Assembly (NCBI GenBank): GCA_007132865.1
Contig: SLNU01000249.1
Span: 1-14,902, forward strand
Length of the DNA: 14,902 bases
Direction: 5' to 3'
Source of the DNA: Bacteroidales bacterium
GTDB lineage: Bacteria; Bacteroidota; Bacteroidia; Bacteroidales; UBA7960
Positions 1 through 7,424 of the stretch are shown one piece after another. The position numbers and the translations under genes were made by a program. Numbering within the stretch: position 1 is the stretch's first letter; each line of letters opens with the position of its first letter. The notes below the pieces were generated by a model. That model was not told the origin of the DNA, made no database searches, and saw only the letters and a list, made by a program, of their open reading frames with translations.

Positions 1-2
1 AT

Positions 3-2069
3 GATGACACCCACGTCACAACCTCCTGGTTTGGGGTTTACTGCCGCTATACCATTTCCAACTCCAACCGGTTTTACTTTGACGATTTTTCGGTGGGCGA
101 GCATGTGGTGGATACCGAACCACCGCTGGTGGAACATGTACAGGTGGAAAATGCCACCACCCTGCGGGTTTATTTCAACAAGGTGGTGGATGCCTTGTCA
201 TCCGAAAACACACAAAACTATTTGGTGGATCAAGGGGTGGGGCATCCGCTGATTGCGAGCAGGGACCCCTCCATGCCCAACAGCGTCAGCCTGCTGTTCT
301 CCGAAAGCTTTACAGTGAACCAGGTCTACAATTTGCAAATCAGTGAAGTTGAGGATTACCTGGGCAACGCCATGGAGGATTTTTCCGGAGAATTCGTCTA
401 TTTTGTTCCAAGCAGGTTCGATGTGGTTTTCAATGAATTGATGGTGGACCCGACCCCTGTAGTCGGACTCCCGGCTTATGAATACATAGAGCTTTTCAAT
501 ACGTCGGAATTCCCAATTAATTTGGAGGGCTGGGTGTTGCAACACGGAACCACCCAGCGCACCCTTCCATTCGCCCCCATCCCTTCTAAGGGGTTCCTGC
601 TGCTGGTCACGGAAACCGCTTACCCATTTCTGCGGGAATTTGGAAATGTGGTGGCCGTTCCGGGTCTTTCGCAGACTGCGCTGACCAATGCCGGGACCGA
701 CCTGTTGCTAGTTGATCCGGAAGGGAATGTGGTTTCTTTTGTTTCCTATACGGACCGATGGTACCAGGACCCTGCAAAAAGCAATGGCGGATGGTCGCTG
801 GAGAAGATCGACCCCTACAATTTCTGCCAGGGAATGGAGAACTGGAAAGCCTCAACGGATCCCAGGGGCGGCACTCCCGGTGAACCAAACGCCGTGCTGG
901 GAAGCAATCCCGATAACACCCGCCCCAGCCTGCTCAGGGCAGGCTTCGAAGGACCTACGTCCATTCTCCTTTACTTCAGTGAACCCATGAATGAGAAGTC
1001 CCTCGCAGAGGCATCAAACTACCAGCTGGACCAGGGCATCGGGCAGCCTGTTTCGGTTGCCCCGCTGCTGCCTGACTATTCAAGGGCCATGCTGAACCTG
1101 CCACAGGCCCTTCAGCCAGGTGTCATTTATCAGCTTGTATTGGATCCGGACATGACAGACTGCGCGGGCAACCCCCTGGAGCGCAGGACCACGCGTGTGG
1201 CTGTGCCGGAATATGCAGAGGCCTTTGACGTGGTCATCAATGAAGTCTTGTTTAACCCGCCTGATCGGGGGGCCCGCTATATCGAGATTTACAATCGCTC
1301 TGAAAAGGTGTTTGACCTGAGGAACCATCTGATTGCTTCCAAAGACACAATTGAAGGATACCTGAATACCATTCACGAGGTTTCTCAAACCTCCTTCCTC
1401 TTTTTCCCGGGGGATTATGTGGTGCTGTCTGCCAACCCCGATGCCGTGAAGGATACCTATATGACGACAAATCCCGGAGGCTTTGTCCGCACCCCGGGAA
1501 TGCCCCGGATGACCAATGCCAACGGGGTGCTGGTCCTTGCCTCCAGAAGCCTTGACATCATGGATATGTTCGTGTATGAAGAGGACATGCATCTTCCGTT
1601 GCTGACAAGCTATAAAGGTGTGGCATTGGAACGGGTCAACCCAAACCAGCCGACGCAGGACAGGTCGAACTGGCATTCTGCTTCCAGGTCGTCGGGCTAC
1701 GGTACGCCGGGCTACAGAAACTCCCAGTACTCCCCTGACATTGCAGCCGGCAAGGGAAGCATCGAAGTCCACCCGGAAGTTTTTTCACCGGACGGAGACG
1801 GACAGGATGACCTGCTGAACATAGCCTATGCCTTCGATGAGCCGGGCCTGGTTGCCAACGTCCGCATCTTCGACAGCCGGGGCAGGCTGATCAGGATGCT
1901 GGCCCCCGGTGAGCTCCTTGCCACATCCGGGGTGATTACCTGGGACGGAACGACTGATGACGGAATGAAAGCCCCGATCGGGATCTACATTATTCACATG
2001 GAAGTATTCGAGCCGGGTGGTCAGGTAAATAATTACCGGGCCTCGGCCGTACTGGCGGGACGCTTATAG
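3..2069 (+). CDS. Lamin-tail / SbsA Ig-like domain extracellular protein (5' end missing)
   Basis: The reading frame is open from base 3 to a TAG at 2067-2069, giving 688 residues with no N-terminus, so the ATG at 93 is only an internal methionine. The first 30 residues (ending YFDDFSVG) look like the end of a beta-sandwich unit. Then follow, in window residue numbers, an SbsA-like Ig domain (about 40-135), a lamin-tail domain (about 139-298, with FNELMVDP and YIELFNTS), a second SbsA-like Ig (about 307-402), a second lamin-tail-like domain (about 408-575, INEVLFNPP and YIEIYNRS) and a C-terminal FlgD-like Ig domain (about 587-680, FSPDGDGQDD and TWDGTTDDG). This modular plan is typical of secreted or surface proteins of Bacteroidota. 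T9SS export is plausible, but the C-terminus is not a clear sorting domain. Ligand and function are unknown. The stop codon lies inside the first copy of a 21-bp tandem repeat. Confidence 0.88.
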   Translation, partial: DDTHVTTSWFGVYCRYTISNSNRFYFDDFSVGEHVVDTEPPLVEHVQVENATTLRVYFNKVVDALSSENTQNYLVDQGVGHPLIASRDPSMPNSVSLLFSESFTVNQVYNLQISEVEDYLGNAMEDFSGEFVYFVPSRFDVVFNELMVDPTPVVGLPAYEYIELFNTSEFPINLEGWVLQHGTTQRTLPFAPIPSKGFLLLVTETAYPFLREFGNVVAVPGLSQTALTNAGTDLLLVDPEGNVVSFVSYTDRWYQDPAKSNGGWSLEKIDPYNFCQGMENWKASTDPRGGTPGEPNAVLGSNPDNTRPSLLRAGFEGPTSILLYFSEPMNEKSLAEASNYQLDQGIGQPVSVAPLLPDYSRAMLNLPQALQPGVIYQLVLDPDMTDCAGNPLERRTTRVAVPEYAEAFDVVINEVLFNPPDRGARYIEIYNRSEKVFDLRNHLIASKDTIEGYLNTIHEVSQTSFLFFPGDYVVLSANPDAVKDTYMTTNPGGFVRTPGMPRMTNANGVLVLASRSLDIMDMFVYEEDMHLPLLTSYKGVALERVNPNQPTQDRSNWHSASRSSGYGTPGYRNSQYSPDIAAGKGSIEVHPEVFSPDGDGQDDLLNIAYAFDEPGLVANVRIFDSRGRLIRMLAPGELLATSGVITWDGTTDDGMKAPIGIYIIHMEVFEPGGQVNNYRASAVLAGRL

Positions 2070-2118
2070 TCCCTGGCAGGGCGCTTATAATCCCCGTCCT
2101 GGCGCTTATGGCCCCGCC
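2053..2118. repeat. 21-bp degenerate tandem repeat spanning a stop codon
   Basis: Two adjacent 21-bp units at 2053-2073 and 2074-2094 match at 18 of 21 positions, all three differences being transitions. They share the core cgcttataRtccc. A shortened third copy (tggcgcttatggcccc) begins at 2100. The first unit contains the last five codons and the stop of the upstream surface-protein gene. Function unknown; it sits in the gap between two convergent genes. Confidence 0.75.
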
Positions 2119-2202
2119 AAAACGGCCAGAATCTTTCGGCCTGATGCGGCCCCGCCACAACTGCCAGGGGCCTTCGGCCCGATGCAGTCCCGCCAGGCAG
2201 GG
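2111..2202. repeat. 38-bp degenerate tandem repeat in convergent gap
   Basis: Units at 2111-2148 and 2149-2186 align without gaps and agree at 30 of 38 positions. A third partial copy (gtcccgcca onward) starts at 2187. Each unit contains ttcggccYgatgc. The repeat follows directly on the 21-bp repeats, so almost the whole gap between the two convergent genes is repeat-derived. The copies are adjacent without unique spacers, so this is not a CRISPR array. Confidence 0.75.
2168..2180. terminator. GC hairpin, possible bidirectional terminator
   Basis: The arms GGGCC and GGCCC form a perfect 5-bp stem around the loop TTC, between the convergent ends of the surface-protein gene and the comF-type gene. 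No T-run follows on either strand, so intrinsic termination is uncertain. The hairpin lies in the second unit of the 38-bp repeat and is not perfectly kept in the first. Confidence 0.3.
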
Positions 2203-2207
2203 GTCTG

Positions 2208-2903
2208 TCACGGCGTGAACCCGATGGTGGCTACCCAGACCCGCACATCCTCCACATCAAGGAGCCGGGTGACGCAAGCTTCCAGCGTGGATCCCGTGGT
2301 GAGCACGTCGTCTACCAGCAATAACCTGTGGGCCCTGCCCAGCATCTCCTCTTTCACTTCAAATGCCTCTTTGACATTTTCCCATCGATGGAACCGGCTT
2401 TTCCTGGTTTGCGTTGGGGTGGCGGCTGTTCGAAGCAGGGCGGTGGTGTTCAGGGGAATACCCGTGATCCTTGAAATGCCCTCCGCAAAAACTTCGCTCT
2501 GGTTGAAGCCACGACTTTGTAGCCGTTTCTCGTGGAGTGGGACCGGGATTACAGCCTGCAGGTCGCGAAAAAAGGGGGAGAGGAGAAGCTCCCTCCCCAT
2601 CAGCTTGCCGAGATGTCGCCCCAGGTCCTTTCGGCCATTGTACTTCAGCCGGCGTACAAGAGACTGGACCCCTCCTCCCTTATGGTAATAATACAAAGCC
2701 GTTGCACCCTCTATTTCAGTGCGCCCCCAGAAGATCCGGGTCATTGGGTTTTCCCGGTGCATATGAAAACCGGTGCGGGGAAGGCCGTGGTCACAGCGGG
2801 TGCACAGGTGTGTTTCCCCTGCGACCAGGATTCCCTGGCACGACTCACAAAGCGATGGAAAAAACAGGGCGAACAGATCCTCTAGCATTGAAATTGACTT
2901 CAT
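2208..2903 (-). CDS. comF: ComF family phosphoribosyltransferase-like protein
   Basis: A 231-aa protein of normal length for the ComF family. The N-terminus carries a four-cysteine zinc-ribbon-like cluster (C19, C22, C34, C37). The C-terminal half is a type I phosphoribosyltransferase fold with the PRPP-binding loop LLLVDDVLTTGSTL at 194-207. The family signatures VPLHEKRLQSRGFNQ (121-135) and TPTQTRKSRFHRWENV (162-177) are also present. In naturally competent bacteria ComF takes part in DNA uptake across the inner membrane; in most Bacteroidota its role is untested. The start is ambiguous between M1 and M6, and neither has a Shine-Dalgarno sequence. The gene is divergent from the pheT operon and convergent with the surface-protein gene, so it is probably transcribed alone. 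Confidence 0.93.
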   Translation of the reverse strand: MKSISMLEDLFALFFPSLCESCQGILVAGETHLCTRCDHGLPRTGFHMHRENPMTRIFWGRTEIEGATALYYYHKGGGVQSLVRRLKYNGRKDLGRHLGKLMGRELLLSPFFRDLQAVIPVPLHEKRLQSRGFNQSEVFAEGISRITGIPLNTTALLRTAATPTQTRKSRFHRWENVKEAFEVKEEMLGRAHRLLLVDDVLTTGSTLEACVTRLLDVEDVRVWVATIGFTP

Positions 2904-2943
2904 TGAAGTTTCAAACTAAATGGTGTGGGAAGAAAAAATGCAT

Positions 2944-2951
2944 TAAATTTG
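2944..2951 (+). promoter_or_regulatory. Candidate -7 box for the pheT operon
   Basis: TAAATTTG fits the Bacteroidota -7 consensus TAnnTTTG exactly. A matching -33 TTTG was not found at the usual distance. If used, transcription would start near 2955 and give a leader of about 100 nt containing the inverted repeat and the ribosome binding site. Confidence 0.35.
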
Positions 2952-2967
2952 CTTGTGATAAAAATAG

Positions 2968-2998
2968 GACCGGCTTATCATATTATCAATAACCGGTC
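2968..2998 (+). promoter_or_regulatory. Inverted repeat in divergent control region
   Basis: GACCGGcTTAT and ATAACCGGTC pair over 10 bp with one bulged C, around a 10-nt loop. It lies between the divergent comF-type gene and the membrane coiled-coil/pheT operon, downstream of the candidate -7 box. It could be a leader hairpin or an operator. It is not followed by a T-run, so it is a poor intrinsic terminator. Confidence 0.5.
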
Positions 2999-3040
2999 GT
3001 TCTATCTCGGTGAACGGATCATATTAATCATCAAATAATT

Positions 3041-3045
3041 GGAGG
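3041..3045 (+). promoter_or_regulatory. Shine-Dalgarno sequence GGAGG
   Basis: GGAGG lies 10 nt before the ATG at 3056. It stands out because the other genes in this window lack a recognisable Shine-Dalgarno sequence, as is usual in Bacteroidota. It supports 3056 as the true start. Confidence 0.6.
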
Positions 3046-3055
3046 TTTATACCAT

Positions 3056-3976
3056 ATGGGAACAATTAATGAAGGTGGTCAGCCGGGCTATGACCGCCGA
3101 AATGAAAAAATCTACAAGGGAACGATTCTGGCTTTGGTGATTGTCATTGCCGTTGTTTCCTTTTTTCTGATCACCAGCCGAAAGTCGCTTAAGGAAGCCC
3201 AAAACCTGCGGGCTTTTACGGAGGAGCTGAACACGGAGCTGCAATGGGAATTGGACTCTGTTCTTGCCGATTACAACCAGGTAAAGCTCGAATATGACAG
3301 CATCCTTGTAGACAAGGACAGCATTATTCAGGAAAGTGCCCGGGAGATTCAGCAATTGATTGCCCGTCAGGCCGACTACAACCGGATCAGGCGACAGCTT
3401 AACGGACTCAGGGAGGTGACCCAGAACTATGTGAAGGAGATCGACAGCCTGGTTACCGTTAATCAGGTGCTTAGGGCAGAAAACGTACAGATCAGGGAAG
3501 AGATCCAGCAGGTCAGGGCCCGCACTACTGAGCTGGCCCAGGATAAGGAAGTCCTTACAGAGAAGGTGGAACTCGCAGCCACCCTTAGGGCCTATCAGTT
3601 GGATGCGACCGCGATCAGGGTTCGTGGTGGCGGACGAGAGGAGGAAACGGACCGGGCAAGAAGGGCCGAGCAGATCAGGATCTGCTTCTCCATTGCTGAA
3701 AACCCCATTGCCCCGCAAGGCAATCGGAACATCTATGTGCGAATCGCCGCCCCCAACGGGGACATCCTGCGAATCAGCGATGACGATGCCTATGCCTTTG
3801 TTCATGAGGTGGATACCCTGCAGTACTCTCTCAGGGGAGCGGTAGACTATCGTAACCAGGAATTGACGAAATGCCTGTACTGGCAGCGACTGGAAGAGTT
3901 TGAACCCGGACTTTACCTCATTTCCCTGTATACGGATGGGTTCAAGCTTGGAGAAACCTCCGTGGCATTGAGGTAA
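3056..3976 (+). CDS. Single-pass membrane coiled-coil protein, paralogue A
   Basis: A 306-aa protein I do not recognise as a named family. A short charged N-terminus (1-21) precedes one transmembrane segment (about 22-40). A long heptad-rich coiled-coil region follows (about 45-175), then a linker rich in G, R and E (190-203). A compact C-terminal domain of about 100 residues starts at EQIRICFSIAENP. The positive N-terminus predicts that the coiled coil and C-terminal domain face the periplasm. C210 and C273 are the only cysteines and both have counterparts in the next gene's product, which shares the same plan and the stretch VLxxENVQIR (138-147). It is first in a probable operon with paralogue B (34-bp gap) and pheT. 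The start is supported by GGAGG upstream. A role in envelope organisation is conceivable, but nothing in the sequence proves one. Confidence 0.85.
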   Translation: MGTINEGGQPGYDRRNEKIYKGTILALVIVIAVVSFFLITSRKSLKEAQNLRAFTEELNTELQWELDSVLADYNQVKLEYDSILVDKDSIIQESAREIQQLIARQADYNRIRRQLNGLREVTQNYVKEIDSLVTVNQVLRAENVQIREEIQQVRARTTELAQDKEVLTEKVELAATLRAYQLDATAIRVRGGGREEETDRARRAEQIRICFSIAENPIAPQGNRNIYVRIAAPNGDILRISDDDAYAFVHEVDTLQYSLRGAVDYRNQELTKCLYWQRLEEFEPGLYLISLYTDGFKLGETSVALR

Positions 3977-4010
3977 TCAATACCAGGGGCTAACCAAACA
4001 GCAATACAGC

Positions 4011-4955
4011 ATGGAACGCGGAACTTCAACAGGTAAAAAATTCGGAAATTCCATCAGTAGGAAGAAACAATCCTTTGCGGCCCCGGTCATTTTCCTTTCC
4101 CTGCTGACCCTGTTGCTGGCGGTTTCAGTCGGATTGTTGCTAAGGCAGGCCCTGAAGCAAAAAGAGATCGTAGAGGTCACCGTCATCGAAAAACAGGATC
4201 TTTATTCACAAAAGGAGGTGTTGATCCAAAAGCTCAATGACCTGGAAGCAGCCTATCAAATACTTGTAAGCGCCAATGCCGGTTACAGGCAGGAGCTGCT
4301 TTCAAATAAGGAGGAGATACAACAGCTCCGGGAGCAGATCCGCCAGGTTGGCAGTCCGGAGGTGCTTGCCCTTTACGTCAGCAGGATCGAAGACATGAAC
4401 GTCCAGCTTGATGATTTCCGTTCGCGAATCGACCATCTGCAATCAGAAAATAGGGTGCTCACGGGCGAAAACGTTCAGATCCGAAGTGCCCTGGACCAGG
4501 TTACCGGGATCAGCAATGAGCTGCAGTCGGAGAACATGGAAATGGCTGAGCAGATCCGCCGGGCAAGCATATTAAACCTGTCGGATGTCCGTATCCTGCC
4601 CCTGAGGGAGACACGCCGGGGAGAGCGGGAAACAATGCGGGCAAGCCGCGCAGATAAACTAAGGGTCTGTTTCAACATACAAAAAAACACCCTGGCCGAG
4701 GCCGGCGAGCATGCTTTCTACCTGCAGTTCCTCGGACCCAATAACCAGGTGCTCGGCAACGAATTCCAGGAATCCTTTGACTTCCAGGGACAACAGATAA
4801 GCCTGTCGCATAAAGAGAGTATATATTACCAGAACGCTGAGAAAACCGCTTGTGTCGATTTTGACTATCCTGCGGGTTTTGAAAAAGGCACCCACCAGCT
4901 AAGGATTTTTTCCAATGGAAATGAGCTATGGCGCGGCCTTTTTGATTTAAATTGA
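4011..4955 (+). CDS. Single-pass membrane coiled-coil protein, paralogue B
   Basis: A 314-aa paralogue of the preceding product. It has a basic N-terminus (1-21), a transmembrane segment (about 22-44) and a coiled coil (about 50-185). An arginine-rich linker (199-213) precedes the C-terminal domain, which begins DKLRVCFNIQKN. The only two cysteines, C220 and C281, are 61 residues apart, against 63 in paralogue A. The shared motif is VLTGENVQIR (149-158). C-terminal domain identity looks low to moderate by eye, so the duplication is old. No Shine-Dalgarno sequence is seen. The pheT ATG follows the stop by only 6 nt, which implies co-transcription and perhaps translational coupling. Function unknown; a heterodimeric coiled coil with paralogue A is an inference from architecture and linkage. 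Confidence 0.85.
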   Translation: MERGTSTGKKFGNSISRKKQSFAAPVIFLSLLTLLLAVSVGLLLRQALKQKEIVEVTVIEKQDLYSQKEVLIQKLNDLEAAYQILVSANAGYRQELLSNKEEIQQLREQIRQVGSPEVLALYVSRIEDMNVQLDDFRSRIDHLQSENRVLTGENVQIRSALDQVTGISNELQSENMEMAEQIRRASILNLSDVRILPLRETRRGERETMRASRADKLRVCFNIQKNTLAEAGEHAFYLQFLGPNNQVLGNEFQESFDFQGQQISLSHKESIYYQNAEKTACVDFDYPAGFEKGTHQLRIFSNGNELWRGLFDLN

Positions 4956-4961
4956 CAACAG

Positions 4962-7424
4962 ATGAAGATTTCCTATAATTGGCTGAAGGACTACGCGGGT
5001 TTTACCGAAAGTCCGGAGGAACTGTCTGTGCTGCTGACAGACTGCGGACTTGAGGTGGAAGGCCTTGAAAAATTCGAATCTATAAAAGGCGGTCTGAAGG
5101 GGGTGGTGACCGGGAAGGTGCTGTCCTGTGAAAAGCATCCCGACGCCGACCGGCTGACCCTTACTGGGGTGGACATAGGTAAGGGTTCCGCGCTGCCCGT
5201 GGTTTGTGGGGCCCCGAATGTGGAAGCTGGACAAAAGGTGCTCGTGGCCACGGTCGGGACCACGTTGTTCCTCCCGGGTGGCCCGTTGGAAATAAAAAAG
5301 GCAAAAATCCGCGGGCAGTCCTCGGAAGGGATGATCTGCGCTGAAGATGAGCTGCAGCTTGGGACCGACCATGGCGGGATCATGGTGCTTCCGGTAGATA
5401 CGCCTGTTGGCGTGCCGGCAGCTGATTTTTTTAAATTGGAGTCGGATTGGGTATTTGAGATCGGGCTGACCCCAAATCGCATCGATGCGGCATCCCACTT
5501 TGGTGTTGCCAGGGATGTGGTGGCTGTAATCAATCACCAAAGCCGCACACGCAAGCTTCGCGCAAAAATGCCGGACATCAGCGGGTTTTCTGTGGATGAT
5601 GAAAGCCTGCCCATCTCCGTGCGCATTGAGGACCCGGAGGCTTGTCCGCGGTATTGCGGATTGACAATTAGCGGAATCCACGTGCAGGACTCGCCTGCAT
5701 GGCTGAAGTTTCGGCTGCAGGCGATCGGACTCAAGCCCATAAACAATGTGGTGGACATCACCAATTATGTGCTACATGAACTGGGCCAGCCCTTGCATGC
5801 CTTTGATGCCAGGCAGGTGGCCGGCAAGCAGGTGGTGATCAGAAAGCCGGAAAAGGGGACCCCCTTTGAAACCCTGGATGCAGAAACCGTGAAACTGAGC
5901 GGAGAGGACCTGATGATATGCAATGCCTCTGAGCCCATGTGCATGGCTGGAATCCTCGGTGGTATCCATTCCGGAGTGACCTCAGAAACCAGAGACATTT
6001 TTTTGGAGAGCGCTCTTTTCAGTCCGGTCGGGATTCGCCGGTCGTCAAACCGGTTCGGGATAAAGACAGATGCTTCCTTCAGGTTTGAAAGGGGCGCGGA
6101 CCCGCAAATGACGGTTTTCGCACTGAAACGGGCCGCCATGCTTATCAGGGAAATTGCCGGTGGCAGAATCAGCTCCCAGGTCGTTGACGTGCATCCGGGG
6201 GAGTCCACTCCCGTTAAGCTGGCTCTCAAAACAGACTACGTCCATAAGCTGATCGGGAAAAAGATCCCGGTGGAGGAGATTCGAGGCATCCTTATGGACC
6301 TCGATTTTGAGATCACGGAGGAAAAGGAAGGGAGCCTGAGCCTTCAGGTGCCGCCTTACCGGGTGGACGTGACCCGCCCCGCCGATGTGGTGGAGGAGAT
6401 TTTGCGCATTTACGGGTACAACAATGTGGAACTACCCGACAGGTTATACTCCTCCATTGTGTTATCCCCAAAACCGGACAAAGAGAAATTGCAGAACGTG
6501 GTTTCTGACCTGCTGGCCTCCGTGGGTTTTCTGGAAATCATGAACAACTCCCTGACCAGGGGGCACTATTATGAGTCGGATGGGTTTGCCCCTGAACGAT
6601 CTGTCCGGATTCTTAATCCGCTTAGCCAGGACCTGAACGTTTTGAGGCAGTCTTTGCTGTTTGGCGGACTGGAAACGGTGGCGTTCAATCAGAATCGCAG
6701 GATGGAGGACATGAAGCTGTTTGAGTTCGGGAATATTTATGAAAAGGTCGCAGGGGGGCAGAAGAAGGGTGTCGGAATTGAGAATTACCGCGAACGAATG
6801 GTACTTTCCCTTTTCATGACCGGTCGCGTGCATCCCGAAACCTGGCAGGCCGGAGACGCTGCCCTGGGTTTCTTTGACCTGAAGGAAGCGGCGTTCTCCG
6901 TGTTTGAGCGGATCGGCCTGGATGCGAACGCCAGTAAAATGGTGGTACTGAAAGACCATGCTGTTTTACAATATGGGGTGAACCTGGAAGGAGAAAGCGG
7001 GTTGCTCGCCAGCATGGGCATGGTTTCCAAGGGACTGACCAGGCGGTTTGACATCAGAAATGATGTGTATTGTGCCACCCTGGAGTGGGATCGCCTGATG
7101 CAACTATCCGACAAAAAAACATTGCTGTTCAGGGACATTCCCAAGTTTCCCGAAGTCAGGCGCGATCTCGCATTGCTTATTTCAAGGGAAGTGCCGTTCT
7201 CCCGAATCGAGCAGCTGGCCTTTGAGACCGGGAAATCTTTATTGAAACAGCTTAGATTGTTTGACGTTTACCAGGATGAAAAACTGGGAAGAGACAAGAA
7301 ATCCTATGCGGTCAGCTTTACCTTGCAAAATCCGGGTAAAACTCTTACTGATAAGGAAATAGACCAGGTGATGAACAAGCTGGCCGGGGTTTTCGAAAAA
7401 CAATTGGGCGCAGTCATCCGCTGA
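4962..7424 (+). CDS. pheT: Phenylalanine--tRNA ligase beta subunit
   Basis: An 820-aa protein of full length for bacterial PheT. With PheS it forms the (alpha-beta)2 enzyme that charges tRNA-Phe in the cytoplasm. An N-terminal domain (MKISYNWLKDYAGF) leads into an EMAP-type tRNA-binding domain (about 40-150, with EKHPDADRL, VVCGAPNV and RGQSSEGMICAEDELQLG). The B3/B4 editing region (about 215-400) contains NNVVDITNYVLHELGQPLHA, and SFRFERGADP lies near 372. The B5 domain (about 420-495) and catalytic-like core follow. The C-terminal anticodon-binding FDX-ACB domain (about 727-820) begins FRDIPKFPEVRRDLAL. No domain is missing. pheS is not in the window, so the subunit genes are unlinked, as in many Bacteroidota. 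It is last in the operon behind two membrane coiled-coil genes and ends at a strongly structured convergent gap. Confidence 0.98.
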   Translation: MKISYNWLKDYAGFTESPEELSVLLTDCGLEVEGLEKFESIKGGLKGVVTGKVLSCEKHPDADRLTLTGVDIGKGSALPVVCGAPNVEAGQKVLVATVGTTLFLPGGPLEIKKAKIRGQSSEGMICAEDELQLGTDHGGIMVLPVDTPVGVPAADFFKLESDWVFEIGLTPNRIDAASHFGVARDVVAVINHQSRTRKLRAKMPDISGFSVDDESLPISVRIEDPEACPRYCGLTISGIHVQDSPAWLKFRLQAIGLKPINNVVDITNYVLHELGQPLHAFDARQVAGKQVVIRKPEKGTPFETLDAETVKLSGEDLMICNASEPMCMAGILGGIHSGVTSETRDIFLESALFSPVGIRRSSNRFGIKTDASFRFERGADPQMTVFALKRAAMLIREIAGGRISSQVVDVHPGESTPVKLALKTDYVHKLIGKKIPVEEIRGILMDLDFEITEEKEGSLSLQVPPYRVDVTRPADVVEEILRIYGYNNVELPDRLYSSIVLSPKPDKEKLQNVVSDLLASVGFLEIMNNSLTRGHYYESDGFAPERSVRILNPLSQDLNVLRQSLLFGGLETVAFNQNRRMEDMKLFEFGNIYEKVAGGQKKGVGIENYRERMVLSLFMTGRVHPETWQAGDAALGFFDLKEAAFSVFERIGLDANASKMVVLKDHAVLQYGVNLEGESGLLASMGMVSKGLTRRFDIRNDVYCATLEWDRLMQLSDKKTLLFRDIPKFPEVRRDLALLISREVPFSRIEQLAFETGKSLLKQLRLFDVYQDEKLGRDKKSYAVSFTLQNPGKTLTDKEIDQVMNKLAGVFEKQLGAVIR

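Noticed and set aside
1..252. Plus-strand ORF beginning ATGATG at the window edge
   Set aside because: It overlaps the surface-protein frame, which is open from base 3 with family-like sequence. Its own translation is low-complexity and unlike any protein.
1080..1772. Minus-strand ORF (230 aa) antisense to the lamin-tail protein
   Set aside because: It is fully covered by recognisable domains on the plus strand and its translation resembles no protein.
2053..2202. CRISPR-like array
   Set aside because: The repeats are adjacent, degenerate and of two different unit lengths. There are no unique spacers and no cas genes nearby.
2938..2946. Leader peptide for attenuation of the pheT operon
   Set aside because: The only ATG in the leader region gives Met-His-stop. 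No run of phenylalanine codons exists before 3056.
4947..5681. Minus-strand ORF (244 aa) antisense to pheT
   Set aside because: pheT is unambiguous here. The antisense translation is rich in H, R and P with no recognisable motif.
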